From Clostridiales bacterium (lineage in GTDB: Bacteria; Bacillota; Clostridia; Christensenellales; Aristaeellaceae): 28,982 bases of DNA. The notes under the pieces were generated by a model. That model searched no databases. It was not told the origin of the DNA and worked only from the letters and a program-made list of their open reading frames with translations. The stretch spans positions 1-28,982 of the forward strand of contig SFFC01000055.1 in the NCBI GenBank assembly GCA_004556985.1, given 5' to 3'. Made by a program: the position numbers and the translations under genes. Every line of letters starts with the position of its first letter. The stretch's first letter is position 1. This document shows positions 7,944 to 16,976 of the stretch, piece by piece.

Positions 7944-8462
7944 TCAGAGATAATCCATCCAGGCGCCGGGTTCCTCCTCGCGCCCCGTGAGATGGCCGGT
8001 CTGCTCAAGATGCGCAAAGCCATGCTGGCGCAGCGCCTCGTAGGCGACGATCGCCACGGAATTGGAGAGGTTCAGGCTCCGCGCACCCTCGATCATCGGG
8101 ATGCGGATGCAGCGGTCGTAGACCCGCGTAAGCAGGTTTTCCGGCAGCCCGCGCGACTCCTTGCCAAAGACGAGGAAGACGTCCTGCGGATACGAAACCT
8201 CGGCATAGCTTCGCGGCGCCTTCGTGCTCGCGTAGAAGAACGCCGCCTCCGGATAGGCCGAAAGCACCTGAGAAAAATCCTTGTGAATGTGGATTTTGAC
8301 GAGCGGCCAGTAATCAAGACCTGCCCGCTTGAGATACTTGTCCTCGAGGCTGTAGCCCAGCGGCTCCACGAGATGAAGCTCGCTGCCGGTCGCCGCGCAG
8401 GTTCGCGCGATGTTGCCCGTGTTCTGCGGGATTTCCGGCTCGACCAGGACGATGTGCAGCAT
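7944..8462 (-). CDS. trmL: tRNA (cytidine(34)-2'-O)-methyltransferase TrmL
   Basis: This 172-residue SpoU/TrmD-fold enzyme is about the normal length for TrmL (150-170). Motifs: VEPEIPQNTGNIARTCAATG (1), LVFGKESRGLP (2) and IPMIEGARSLNLSNSVAIVAYEALRQ (3), which together form the trefoil-knot SAM site. It methylates the 2'-OH of the wobble nucleotide in tRNA-Leu isoacceptors, using SAM. The ATG at 8462 begins the protein exactly at the family start (MLHIVLVEPEIP). It has its own promoter, back to back with that of the divergent EamA gene. Confidence 0.93.
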   Translation of the reverse strand: MLHIVLVEPEIPQNTGNIARTCAATGSELHLVEPLGYSLEDKYLKRAGLDYWPLVKIHIHKDFSQVLSAYPEAAFFYASTKAPRSYAEVSYPQDVFLVFGKESRGLPENLLTRVYDRCIRIPMIEGARSLNLSNSVAIVAYEALRQHGFAHLEQTGHLTGREEEPGAWMDYL

Positions 8463-8542
8463 GGTTTTCCTCCGTTTTCGCGATTGCGCGGTCGTTCCCC
8501 GGTGCCGGAGCGCCGGGCATTTTCTCCGTCCGCGTTTTCTCT

Positions 8543-8571
8543 ATTGTATCGCAAAATCCGCGCTGATGCAA
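8543..8571 (-). promoter_or_regulatory. Predicted trmL promoter
   Basis: Minus strand: TTGCAT (8571-8566), 17 nt, TACAAT (8548-8543). It gives a leader of about 75 nt. Its -35 lies only 7 bp from the -35 of the divergent promoter at 8579-8608. Confidence 0.7.
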
Positions 8572-8578
8572 GCCGCGC

Positions 8579-8608
8579 TTGACGCGCGAGCCTGTCCCGG
8601 TGTATGAT
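8579..8608 (+). promoter_or_regulatory. Predicted promoter of the EamA transporter gene
   Basis: TTGACG (8579-8584), 18 nt, TATGAT (8603-8608). It is about 30 nt upstream of the ATG at 8638. Confidence 0.7.
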
Positions 8609-8637
8609 AGACCGGTCATGCAAAGGAGGCTGCTGCC

Positions 8638-9540
8638 ATGCGCCATTTCCTCTCCAAATCCGCCGGTATCGCGCTGCTCATCGGCGTGAATATCATGTGG
8701 GGCCTTTCCTTCATCTTCTCTAAGACGGCGCTGAGCGAGGGCATTCCCTCGATGACGCTGATCTTTCTCCGCTACCTGATCACGTCGGCACTGCTCGTTC
8801 CATTCTGCCTGCGGCGGGAGGGAGGCATCCGGCTGCACGCGTGGGCGCCCCGCGCCTTTGTGACCTCGATGCTCGGCATCACGATCTACTATTTCTTCGA
8901 GTATGCTGGCCTTCAGCGCACGACGGCCTCCGCGGCCTCGCTGATCGTCGCACTCGTCCCAATGATGACGCTGCTGTGCCGCGTCGTCTTCCTGCGTGAG
9001 CGCGTCTCCCCCGGCCGCTGGGGGCTTGTCGCGCTCTCCCTGCTGGGCGTCTGGCTCGTCATCCGCGCGGACGCGCAGGATGGCGCGGGCTCCCTCACCG
9101 GCAACCTCTTCATGGTCTGCGCCTGTCTCTGCTGGACGGGCTACATCATGGTGACGCCGAAGCTCGCCGCCTCGTGCAGCTCCCTGCGGATCACCACCTG
9201 GCAGTCCCTCGCCGCCACGATGACGCTGCTGCCCTTCGCCCTCGCCGAGCGCCATGCCTGGGTGCCGCTCTCCGCGAAGGCCTGGCTGTGCATCTTCCTG
9301 CTCGCAGCCGTTTGCTCCGGGCTTTGCTATGTGCTCTACAACGTCTCCATGCGCGTGGTCGATCCGCTGACCGTCGCGCTGACAATCAACATCAACCCCA
9401 TCACGGCCTGCGTCGCCGGCGCGTTGCTGCTGCGGGAGACGCTCACGCCGATGCAACTCGCCGGAGGGCTCTTCATCATGGCCGCCGTGCTCGCCGACGC
9501 CGTCCTCTCTGCCCGCCCCGGCGCAGAAAACAGGGCTTGA
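8638..9540 (+). CDS. DMT-superfamily EamA transporter
   Basis: This 300-residue protein has two EamA repeats (about 10-145 and 155-295), each with about five membrane segments, giving a ten-segment transporter. The first repeat begins with IGVNIMWGLSFIFSKTAL, the typical opening of the family; the second ends with TPMQLAGGLFIMAAVLAD. EamA carriers usually export amino acids or other small metabolites; the substrate cannot be read from sequence. AAAGGAGG lies about 9 nt before the ATG. The stop codon overlaps the -35 box of the tyrS promoter. Confidence 0.9.
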   Translation: MRHFLSKSAGIALLIGVNIMWGLSFIFSKTALSEGIPSMTLIFLRYLITSALLVPFCLRREGGIRLHAWAPRAFVTSMLGITIYYFFEYAGLQRTTASAASLIVALVPMMTLLCRVVFLRERVSPGRWGLVALSLLGVWLVIRADAQDGAGSLTGNLFMVCACLCWTGYIMVTPKLAASCSSLRITTWQSLAATMTLLPFALAERHAWVPLSAKAWLCIFLLAAVCSGLCYVLYNVSMRVVDPLTVALTININPITACVAGALLLRETLTPMQLAGGLFIMAAVLADAVLSARPGAENRA

Positions 9541-9565
9541 CAAGCCGGTTTTGAGCGCCTATAAT
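9537..9565 (+). promoter_or_regulatory. Consensus promoter of tyrS leader
   Basis: Perfect TTGACA (9537-9542), 17 nt, perfect TATAAT (9560-9565). The -35 overlaps the TGA stop of the EamA gene. Transcription would start near 9572, giving a leader of about 400 nt that carries the T-box. Confidence 0.9.
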
Positions 9566-9599
9566 ACAGCTTATCGGCATGATGCCGGTTGCATCACCG

Positions 9600-9935
9600 A
9601 TAAAATGATGTAAATCCTACTGTTTTTCGACCGATGCCGGAGCTTTACAGAAGGACTTACAGAGTAACGCGAGGATGGGAACAAGTAAGCCCGCTTTTCC
9701 TGCATCAGAGAGCCGCCGGTCGGTGCGAGGCGGTGTCAGCAGGCGGGCCCAATACATCCCGGAGCACGGCCCCCAACCTTCCCTTTCGAAGCAGTAGGCG
9801 GCCGCCGGTACGCCGGATACAGCGTACAGCCCGTGTCAGCGGGCGGTGAGGAGGCTTGCCGCAAGGCAGCCTTGAACGGAAGTGGTACCGCGTGATTTCA
9901 CGCCTTCCCGATTTCAGGGAGGGCGTTTTTCTTTT
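9600..9935 (+). promoter_or_regulatory. Tyrosine T-box riboswitch (tyrS leader)
   Basis: This leader senses uncharged tRNA-Tyr and controls read-through into tyrS. Stem I: GGATG (9673-9677) pairs with CATCC (9755-9759), enclosing a specifier loop with AGTAA on the 5' side and AATACA on the 3' side; the specifier codon is TAC (Tyr) at 9753-9755. The distal part carries the conserved AGAGAG and GGTGCGAG motifs (about 9707-9730). The T-box proper, AACGGAAGTGGTACCGCG, is at 9875-9892; its TGGT would pair with the ACCA end of a tRNA with discriminator A, as expected for tRNA-Tyr. A terminator follows at 9900-9935. The left edge is approximate. Confidence 0.92.
9900..9935 (+). terminator. T-box regulated intrinsic terminator
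   Basis: Arms ACGCCTTCCC (9900-9909) and GGGAGGGCGT (9917-9926) with one G-U pair, a 7-nt loop and a T-rich tail TTTTTCTTTT. It would be replaced by the antiterminator when uncharged tRNA-Tyr binds. Confidence 0.9.
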
Positions 9936-9975
9936 CCCCTCCCGCAACCACAACAACGAATGGAGGAACCCTGAC

Positions 9976-11208
9976 ATGGCACAGCACATTCTCGACCTGC
10001 TCAAGGAGCGCGGCTTCATCGCGCAGATGACCTTTGAGGACGAGCTCTACAAGCAGCTTGAGCAGCCCACCACCTTCTACGTCGGCTTCGACCCGACTGC
10101 GGACTCCCTGCACATCGGCCATTACATCCCGATCATGGCCATGGCGCACATGCAGCGCGCGGGCCATCGCCCCATCGCCCTGATGGGCGGCGGCACGGCG
10201 ATGATCGGCGATCCTTCCGGCAAGACCGACATGCGCCGCATGATGACCGTGGAGACCATCGATTCCAATGTTGCGCACATCAAGGAGCAGATGAGCCGCT
10301 TCCTCGACTTTTCCGAGGGCAAGGCCATCATTGCCAACAACGGCGACTGGCTCCGCCACCTCAACTTCATCGACTTCATGCGCGACATCGGCTCGCTCTT
10401 CTCCGTCAACAAGATGCTGACCGCCGAGTGCTACAAGGCCCGCATGGCGACGGACAACGGCCTCTCCTTCCTTGAATTCACCTACATGCTCATGCAGTCC
10501 TACGACTTCCTGGAGCTCTACAAGCGTTACGGCTGCTGCCTCCAGGTCGGCGGCAACGACCAGTGGAGCAACATGCTCGGCGGCGCGGATCTCATCCGCC
10601 GCAAGGAGCAGGGCAACGCTTATGCCTGCACCTGTCAGCTTCTTTTGACCCATGACGGCCGCAAGATGGGCAAGACTGAGGCCGGCGCGCTCTGGCTCGA
10701 TCCCAAGAAGACCTCGCCCTACGACTTCTACCAGTACTGGCGCAACGTCGACGACAAGGACGTCGAGAAGTGCCTCGGCCTGCTGACCTTCCTGCCGATG
10801 GACGAGGTTCGCCGCCTCGGCGCGCTCGAGGGCAGCGAGATCAACGAAGCCAAGAAGGTGCTCGCCTTCGAGGTCACCAAGCTCGTCCACGGCGAGGAGG
10901 AGGCCGTTAAGGCGCAAGAGGCCGCCGCTTCTCTCTTCGGCGGCGCCGCGATGGGCGGCTCCATCCCCACGACCGAGATCACCGCGGCTGATCTTGAAAA
11001 GGATGCGCGCGTGACGACGCTGCTGGCCGTCTGCGGCCTCGCCCCGTCCAATTCCGCGGCGCGCAGGCTCGTGCAGGGCGGCGGCGTCAGCGTCAACGAC
11101 GAGAAGATCAGTGACGTGAACGCCGTCGTGACGGCGGAGCAGTTTGGCGCGGAGGGCCTGATGCTGCGCAGCGGCAAGAAGAAATTCCATCGCATCCTCC
11201 TCAAGTGA
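9976..11208 (+). CDS. tyrS: Tyrosyl-tRNA synthetase
   Basis: This 410-residue class I synthetase attaches tyrosine to tRNA-Tyr in the cytoplasm. HIGH is at 46-49 (SLHIGHYIP), the Tyr-binding region contains [11 protein letters not shown] (35-45) and QVGGNDQW, and the KMSKS-loop variant KMGKT is at 230-234. The C-terminal S4-like RNA-binding domain spans about 345-405. The ATG at 9976 is chosen: TGGAGG lies about 9 nt upstream and the family N-terminus starts here; the open frame continues upstream through the T-box but those codons are leader RNA. Expression is set by the tyrosine T-box. yigZ follows after 1 nt. Confidence 0.97.
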   Translation: MAQHILDLLKERGFIAQMTFEDELYKQLEQPTTFYVGFDPTADSLHIGHYIPIMAMAHMQRAGHRPIALMGGGTAMIGDPSGKTDMRRMMTVETIDSNVAHIKEQMSRFLDFSEGKAIIANNGDWLRHLNFIDFMRDIGSLFSVNKMLTAECYKARMATDNGLSFLEFTYMLMQSYDFLELYKRYGCCLQVGGNDQWSNMLGGADLIRRKEQGNAYACTCQLLLTHDGRKMGKTEAGALWLDPKKTSPYDFYQYWRNVDDKDVEKCLGLLTFLPMDEVRRLGALEGSEINEAKKVLAFEVTKLVHGEEEAVKAQEAAASLFGGAAMGGSIPTTEITAADLEKDARVTTLLAVCGLAPSNSAARRLVQGGGVSVNDEKISDVNAVVTAEQFGAEGLMLRSGKKKFHRILLK

Positions 11209-11209
11209 T

Positions 11210-11875
<666 letters not shown>

Positions 11876-11882
11876 AACACAA

Positions 11883-11912
11883 AGAAAGGACAGCCGCGAA
11901 GCTGTCCTTTCT
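11883..11912. terminator. Bidirectional terminator between yigZ and the ABC permease gene
   Basis: Perfect 12-bp stem (AGAAAGGACAGC / GCTGTCCTTTCT) with a 6-nt loop. On the minus strand it is followed by TTGTGTTTTATT. It separates convergent genes. Confidence 0.8.
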
Positions 11913-11925
11913 GCATATCGGAGAT

Positions 11926-12846
11926 TTACCGGCTCCCCTTGTCGTAGGGAACGCCTTCGGCCTTCGGCGCGCGGGACTTCTTGCTCGTGAACGCGAGAAT
12001 GACCATCGAGGCGATGAAGGGAATCATGTTGTACATGTTCTGCGTCCAACCCAACGCAGCGAGCGTGGGAATGGAGCTGGCAATGTTGGCCAGGGACTTG
12101 AACAGCGCGAAGAAGACCGCCGCAAAGAAGATGCGGAACGGCTTCCACTGGCCAAAGATCATGACGGCCAGGGCGAGGAAGCCCGCGCCCGAAACGCCGA
12201 CCTCAAAGTTCCAGCTGGAGACCGGCGGAATGATGTAGGCCATGCCGCCGATGCCGCCGAGCACGCCGGAGATCATCACGCCGAGATAGCGCATCTTGTA
12301 GACGTTGATGCCGACGCTGTCCGCCGCCTGGGGATGCTCGCCGCAGGCTCGCAGGCGCAGGCCCAGGCGCGTCTTGTAGAGCACGACATAGGAAAGCACC
12401 AGGCAGATGAGGCCGATGAACAGGAAGACGTTGACCGTCAGCGGCCCAAACTCGTAGACGAAAGCGCGGTTGCTGTAATCCAGCTTCGCCGAAGCGGAAC
12501 CGTTGACGCCCTTGGCGATGACCATCGCCAGCGCCGTGGCCAGCATGTTGAGCGCCGTACCGCCGATAGTCTGGTCCGCATTGAGGTTGATGGAGGCGAA
12601 GGCCAGCAGCACGGAGTAGACCAGGCCCGAGATGGCGGCCGCCAGCACGGAAACGAGCACGACGCTCACCGCGCCGGCCCCGGCGGGCATCATCTTGATG
12701 GCGACGACGCCGGCGAGGCCGCCGATGACCATGATGCCCTCCAGCGCGATGTTGATGATGCCGCTTCGCTCGGAGAACATGCCGCCCAGCGCAACCATCA
12801 TCAGCACGACGGTGTACAGCAGCGTATATTTCAGCAGCAGAAACAT
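11926..12846 (-). CDS. Nucleoside-type (BMP family) ABC transporter permease, NupQ-like
   Basis: This 306-residue integral membrane permease of the BPD_transp_2 type has about eight hydrophobic segments. Family features are EGIMVIGGLAGVVA (about 36-49), a loop with LNADQTIGGTALNM (about 92-105) and LGLRLRACGEHPQAADSVGI (about 160-179), the cytoplasmic coupling loop that touches the ATPase. It would pair with the next-upstream permease to import nucleosides or similar solutes. Its ATG overlaps the TGA of that gene by 1 nt, implying coupled translation. The matching ATPase gene is broken, so the importer may be inactive unless another ATPase substitutes. Confidence 0.9.
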   Translation of the reverse strand: MFLLLKYTLLYTVVLMMVALGGMFSERSGIINIALEGIMVIGGLAGVVAIKMMPAGAGAVSVVLVSVLAAAISGLVYSVLLAFASINLNADQTIGGTALNMLATALAMVIAKGVNGSASAKLDYSNRAFVYEFGPLTVNVFLFIGLICLVLSYVVLYKTRLGLRLRACGEHPQAADSVGINVYKMRYLGVMISGVLGGIGGMAYIIPPVSSWNFEVGVSGAGFLALAVMIFGQWKPFRIFFAAVFFALFKSLANIASSIPTLAALGWTQNMYNMIPFIASMVILAFTSKKSRAPKAEGVPYDKGSR

Positions 12847-13982
12847 CAGTCGTCCCCTCCTTTGCCCAGATCAGCCGCGCGCCGCCTGCCCGAGAGCGCG
12901 GCGCGGATCTTGTTCTTGAAGAGCAGCGAGAACGCACACAGGTAGATGATCAGCGCCGTGATGACGTCCGCGATCTCCTTGGTGTAATACTGCGTGGAGA
13001 GCTTTGTGCCGCCCACCGTAATGTAGGAGATGAACAGCGAGGAGAAGATCGTAGCGATTGGGTTGGAGCAGGCCAGCAGCGCCGCGCTGATGCCGTTGAA
13101 GCCGATGGCCGGGAGCGCCGTGGAGACCTGCGGGTTCCATTCTGCCACCGTCGAGAGGTAATACAGCCCCGCGCCGATGCCCGCCAGCGCGCCGGCAATC
13201 GTCATGGAGAGGATGATGTTGCGCTTGTCGTTGATGCCGGCGTACTGCGCGGCGTTCTTGTTGAAGCCGCAGGCCTTGAGCTCAAAGCCGAACGTCGTCT
13301 TGCTCAGCACGATGTAGACGACCAGGGCGAAGAAGACCGCGATGAAAATTGCGATAGTTACCGACTGCAGATTGCCGAAGAGCCCGCTCATGCCGCAGCT
13401 GGGGATCATCGACTGCGGCGCCGCCTTGCGCAGACTGTAGGTCTTCGTCGTCGAAAGGTCGTACATCGGGCTCTTGCCCTTGCCGTACATGATGTCGTTC
13501 ACCATATACAGGCCGATCCAGTTGAACATGATCGACGTGATGACCTCGTTAATGTTGAGATAGGCCTTGAAGAAGCCCGGAATGGCGCCCCAGATGGCGC
13601 CCAGCACCATCGCCGCCAGCAGGCACAGATACCACGGCAGCTGCAGCACAAGCGCGCAATAGAGCGCGCCGAATGCGCCGAGCGTGTACTGCCCCGCCGC
13701 GCCGATGTTGAACAGGCCGGTCTTGAAGGCGAAGCCCACGGAGAGGCCCGTCATGATCAGCGGCGCGCCATTGGCCAGCACGGTGCCCATGTTGCGCGCG
13801 CTCTTGAGGCCGCTGGTCAGAATGACCATCAGTCCATCGCCGAACGCATGCTCCAAATTGATGATTGCCAGCGCGACCAGGCCCAGCAGCAGGCCAATGA
13901 CGATGCAGACCAGCGAAGCCGCCACCGACACAAACGCCTCGGAGGAAGCCATCTGCCCGCGAAGGGATTGCTTGTTTTCCAT
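12846..13982 (-). CDS. Nucleoside-type (BMP family) ABC transporter permease, NupP-like
   Basis: This 378-residue permease partners the 306-residue one. It begins with a cytoplasmic tail of about 15 residues, then a long series of membrane segments. Family stretches are GLSVGFAFKTGLFNIGAAGQ (about 79-98), AYLNINEVITSIMFNWIG (about 140-157) and TFGFELKACGFNKNAAQYAGI (the coupling loop). Compared with NupQ it has an extra outer loop of about 45 residues (about 160-205, MYGKGKSPMYDLSTT). It lies 14 nt after the broken ATPase gene. It would form the translocation pore in the cytoplasmic membrane. Confidence 0.9.
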   Translation of the reverse strand: MENKQSLRGQMASSEAFVSVAASLVCIVIGLLLGLVALAIINLEHAFGDGLMVILTSGLKSARNMGTVLANGAPLIMTGLSVGFAFKTGLFNIGAAGQYTLGAFGALYCALVLQLPWYLCLLAAMVLGAIWGAIPGFFKAYLNINEVITSIMFNWIGLYMVNDIMYGKGKSPMYDLSTTKTYSLRKAAPQSMIPSCGMSGLFGNLQSVTIAIFIAVFFALVVYIVLSKTTFGFELKACGFNKNAAQYAGINDKRNIILSMTIAGALAGIGAGLYYLSTVAEWNPQVSTALPAIGFNGISAALLACSNPIATIFSSLFISYITVGGTKLSTQYYTKEIADVITALIIYLCAFSLLFKNKIRAALSGRRRAADLGKGGDD

Positions 13983-13996
13983 CTCTGCCCGCCTCC

Positions 13997-15464
13997 TTAT
14001 CCGTTTCTGCGCGCGCCGGCCATATACAATCCGAGCTCCTTGGCCGTGGTATGCTGCGGATCGAGCTCGCCGACGATCTCGCCCTCGTACATGACGAGGA
14101 TCCGGTCCGGCACCTCGAGCACCTCGTCAAGCTCCAGCGAAACCAGCAGCACCGCCTTGCCGGCATCCCGCTGGGCGAGCAGCTCCTTGCGGATGTACTC
14201 GATCGCGCCCACATCCAGGCCGCGTGTAGGCTGCACCGCGATGAGCAGGTCGCTGCCCATGTCGATCTCGCGGGCAATGATGGCCTTCTGCTGGTTGCCG
14301 CCGGACATGCTGCGCGCCACCGTCTCGGGACCCTGGCCGCTGCGCACGTCAAAGCGCTCGATGAGTCCCTCGGCATAGGAGCGGATTTCGCCGAATTTGA
14401 GGAAGCCGTGGCTCGAGAAGCGCTCGTGGTTGTACTGCTTGAGCACGGCTCATGCCGCAGGCCGTGCGCTCGCGGATGGACATCTGCGTGATGTCCTTGT
14501 CGTTCAGGAAGATTTTGCCGCTATCGGCCTTCAGGAGGCCCGTCAATGCGTAGACCAGCTCGCTCTGTCCATTGCCGTCGATGCCCGCGATGCAGGCGAT
14601 CTCGCCCCGGCGGACGTTGAAGGAGACGTTGTTGACCAGCGGCTTCTCGTGCCGCTTGCTTTTCACCGTCAGATTCTGCACGGAGAGGATGCTCTCCCCC
14701 GGCTGACAGGGGGTCTTGTCCATGATCAGCTGCACCTTGCGGCCGACCATCATCTCGCTGAGCTCCTCCTTGCTGGTGGTCGCGACGTCGACTGTGCCAA
14801 TGCAGCGGCCCTTGCGCAGCACGGTGCATCGGTCCGCGACGGCCTTGATCTCGTCGAGCTTGTGCGTGATAAAGAGGATGGATTTTCCTTCCGCTGCCAG
14901 CCCCTTCATGATCTTCATCAGCTCGTCGATCTCCTGCGGGGTCAGCACGGCGGTCGGCTCGTCAAAAATGAGCACCTCGTTGTCGCGATAGAGCATTTTG
15001 AGGATCTCCGTGCGCTGCTGCATGCCCACGGTGATATCCTCGACCATCGCGTCGGGATCGACCTTGAGGCCGTAGCGCTCGCTCAGCTCAATGACCTTCT
15101 GCCTCGCCTGCGCCTTCTGCAAAAAGCCAAAGGGCTTACTGGCCGGCTCGACGCCCAGGATGATATTGTCCAGCACGGAAAAGACCTCGACCAGCTTGAA
15201 ATGCTGATGCACCATGCCGATGCCCAGGTCGTTCGCGTCGTTGGGATCGCGGATCTGAACGACCTCTCCGCTTTTGCGGATTTCGCCCTTCTCCGGCTGG
15301 TATAGCCCAAAGAGCACGCTCATCAGTGTCGATTTGCCTGCACCGTTTTCGCCAAGCAGAGCGTGAATTTCGCCCTTTCTGAGCTGAAGCGTGATATCAT
15401 CGTTGGCGATGATGCCCGGGAACTCTTTGGTGATGTTCAGCATTTCGATGATATACTCGCTCAA
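13997..15464 (-). pseudogene. Disrupted ABC transporter ATPase, NupO-like (internal deletion with frameshift)
   Basis: NupO-type proteins have two ATPase domains in one chain. Domain 1 is complete: Walker A GENGAGKST, Q-loop GMVHQHF, signature ITVGMQQR, Walker B VLIFDEPTA. Domain 2 begins normally (GIDGNGQSEL; NDKDITQMSIRERTACGMS) but at about 14449 the frame breaks; the normal continuation (VLKQYNHERFSSHGF, then SGGNQQK and LLIAVQPTRGLD) resumes in another frame at 14446. Homologs carry about 20 residues here, including a His-x-Pro-Glu-Asp-Arg stretch, which are absent, so this is a deletion of roughly 60 bp that is not a multiple of three. The first frame ends at 14349 after about 33 aberrant residues. 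The start is taken as TTG 15464 (AGGAG 8 nt upstream); the GTG at 15473 abuts the ribosome site. Confidence 0.85.
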
Positions 15465-15501
15465 AATCACCACTCCTTTGCCGAAATTTCTTGTAGCTTC
15501 T

Positions 15502-15507
15502 ATTATA
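15502..15507 (-). promoter_or_regulatory. -10 box of the ABC transporter operon
   Basis: Minus-strand TATAAT lies 38 nt before the TTG start. No good -35 is seen at 16-18 nt (the nearest is TTTTAA). It implies that the transporter genes have their own promoter and do not depend on the upstream kinase operon. No purine riboswitch fits in this short leader. Confidence 0.5.
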
Positions 15508-15559
15508 CCGTATTCATACCCGTTTTAAAAGCCTTTTTTTCGCCGGCTTGCTGCAGCAA

Positions 15560-15579
15560 AAGCGGCCCGAAGGCCGCTT
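15560..15579 (-). terminator. Probable terminator of the traX–regulator–kinase operon
   Basis: Minus strand: AAGCGGCC, TTCG tetraloop, GGCCGCTT, then TTGC. The perfect 8-bp stem directly overlaps the kinase stop codon. The T-run is short. Confidence 0.5.
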
Positions 15580-16976
15580 CAGCTTGTCATAGGCGTCCTG
15601 ACCCTGCCGAGGGTGATCCTTGCGACGGCGCCGGAATCGTTTTGAAGCGTCAGCACGCCGCCATGGCGCAGCGCCGTCTGCGCAGCATAGCACAGCCCCA
15701 TACCCGCATGCCCGCCAGCGGAGCGGTGCTTCTCCTCCGTGTAAAAGGCCCGGCCGGCCAGGCGGAGCGCTTCGCCCGAAAAGCCCGGGCCGCTGTCACG
15801 CACGGTGAGGCTGAGCAGGCCGTCCTCCACCGCCAGGCAAAGCGCGACCCTGCCGCCCGGACCGGCGTAGCGCGCGGCGTTGTCCAGCAGGTTGAGCGCA
15901 GCGCGCGTCACGGCCTCCCGCTCGAGCATCCCTTCGCCCTGCGGCCGCGCCGACGGAACGAACTCAGCCCGCCTGGCCGCGCAGAGGCTCGCCCCCTGCG
16001 CATTGAGATCGTCGGCCAATTCCGCCAGACATACCTGCTGTATCCGCACCTCCCCGGCATTCATCTGCGCAGAGAGCGCCTGAAGCTGCAGCAGAGAGGT
16101 CTGCAGCCGGTCTGCCGCGCGGCCGATCGCCCCGACCCGCTGCGCCGGCCCGTCGGGCAGGGCATCCTCCTCCAGCAGCTCCACGCTTCCGGAGATGATC
16201 GCCAGCGGCGTCTTAAGATCGTGCGCCAACGAGGCGATCTCCCTGCGCCTCTCCTGCTCCAGGACAAACTGCCGGTCGAGCGACTCCGCCAGCGACAGCC
16301 GCAGCGCCTCCATCGCAAGAAGCGCCTCCTCCAGCTCCGCTGCATGCGTCCCGGCCGAAACAGGCGTCTGGAGCGAGCGACCGGCGATTGCCCGGGACGC
16401 CTGCGTCAGGCGTTGCGCATCCTCGCGCAGCAGGCGCGCATAGCGCCGCGTGTGGAAGGCCGCTGCGCCGCCCATCAGGCCTGCCAGCACGACGAGCATC
16501 ATGCTCTGAAAATCGGGCAGGCATGCAGCCAGGCCTGCGCTTCGGTACGGCACGGCATAATCGTATTGCAGCACGGCCTTCCCGCCTCCGTCAAGCGGAA
16601 CAATCCGGTGATACTGCGTGTAGAGCACGCCCTGCTTCAGCTCCCCCTCGGAGGCTGCACGCCGGATCTGCTCAAGTCGGGACAGCTTCATCGCTGCATG
16701 CGCTGTCAGCTCTCCATCCTGCGCAAAGACCGCCCAACGGACATAGTGCGGGACGCTGTCCGGCTCCAGAACGCCCGTATTCCCGATGCGCTGCGCGAGC
16801 GCCTCAACCTGAGCGGACGCCGTGTACGACGGAAGCACCCAGCCCCTGTTCATTGCCGCCATGAATGCCGTCCACCACAGCAGCGCCAGCACCGCCATCG
16901 TCAGGCAGGTCGTCAGCAGATACCGCGCAAACAGCGTCTGCAAACGGGCAGGCCTGCCCGCCTTTACCGCGCCCAT
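15579..16976 (-). CDS. Sensor histidine kinase (two-component system)
   Basis: This 465-residue membrane kinase has a first membrane segment at about 18-42, an extracytoplasmic sensor region of about 110 residues (45-155), and a second membrane segment at about 157-175. A HAMP-like linker leads to the phospho-acceptor H252 (SLAHDLKTPLAIISG). The ATPase domain shows the N-box NLLDNAARY, G1 box DSGPGF, F-box-like RAFYTEEK and G2 GMGL. It autophosphorylates and passes phosphate to the OmpR-type regulator encoded just upstream, whose 3' end its start overlaps by 13 nt. The stimulus is unknown; the sensor region has no recognised domain. Confidence 0.92.
   Translation of the reverse strand: MGAVKAGRPARLQTLFARYLLTTCLTMAVLALLWWTAFMAAMNRGWVLPSYTASAQVEALAQRIGNTGVLEPDSVPHYVRWAVFAQDGELTAHAAMKLSRLEQIRRAASEGELKQGVLYTQYHRIVPLDGGGKAVLQYDYAVPYRSAGLAACLPDFQSMMLVVLAGLMGGAAAFHTRRYARLLREDAQRLTQASRAIAGRSLQTPVSAGTHAAELEEALLAMEALRLSLAESLDRQFVLEQERRREIASLAHDLKTPLAIISGSVELLEEDALPDGPAQRVGAIGRAADRLQTSLLQLQALSAQMNAGEVRIQQVCLAELADDLNAQGASLCAARRAEFVPSARPQGEGMLEREAVTRAALNLLDNAARYAGPGGRVALCLAVEDGLLSLTVRDSGPGFSGEALRLAGRAFYTEEKHRSAGGHAGMGLCYAAQTALRHGGVLTLQNDSGAVARITLGRVRTPMTS

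Noticed and set aside
9856..9975. Upstream in-frame extension of tyrS by 40 codons
   Set aside because: This stretch is the T-box antiterminator/terminator region; a strong ribosome site and the family N-terminus support ATG 9976.
9898..11190. 430-codon minus-strand open frame opposite tyrS
   Set aside because: It covers tyrS exactly and its translation is repetitive Ala/Val/Leu/Glu/His; tyrS is certain, so this is a shadow frame. The same holds for long frames opposite glnS (23725-24954), gltX (25542-26933), the EamA gene (8314-9543) and the kinase (15363-17108).
14349..14470. Programmed ribosomal frameshift in the ABC ATPase gene
   Set aside because: No slippery heptamer is seen and a conserved block of about 20 residues is missing, so a deletion explains the break better.
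15465..15560. Purine riboswitch for the nucleoside transporter operon
   Set aside because: The leader between the -10 and the start is about 30 nt, too short for an aptamer, and no aptamer motifs are visible.
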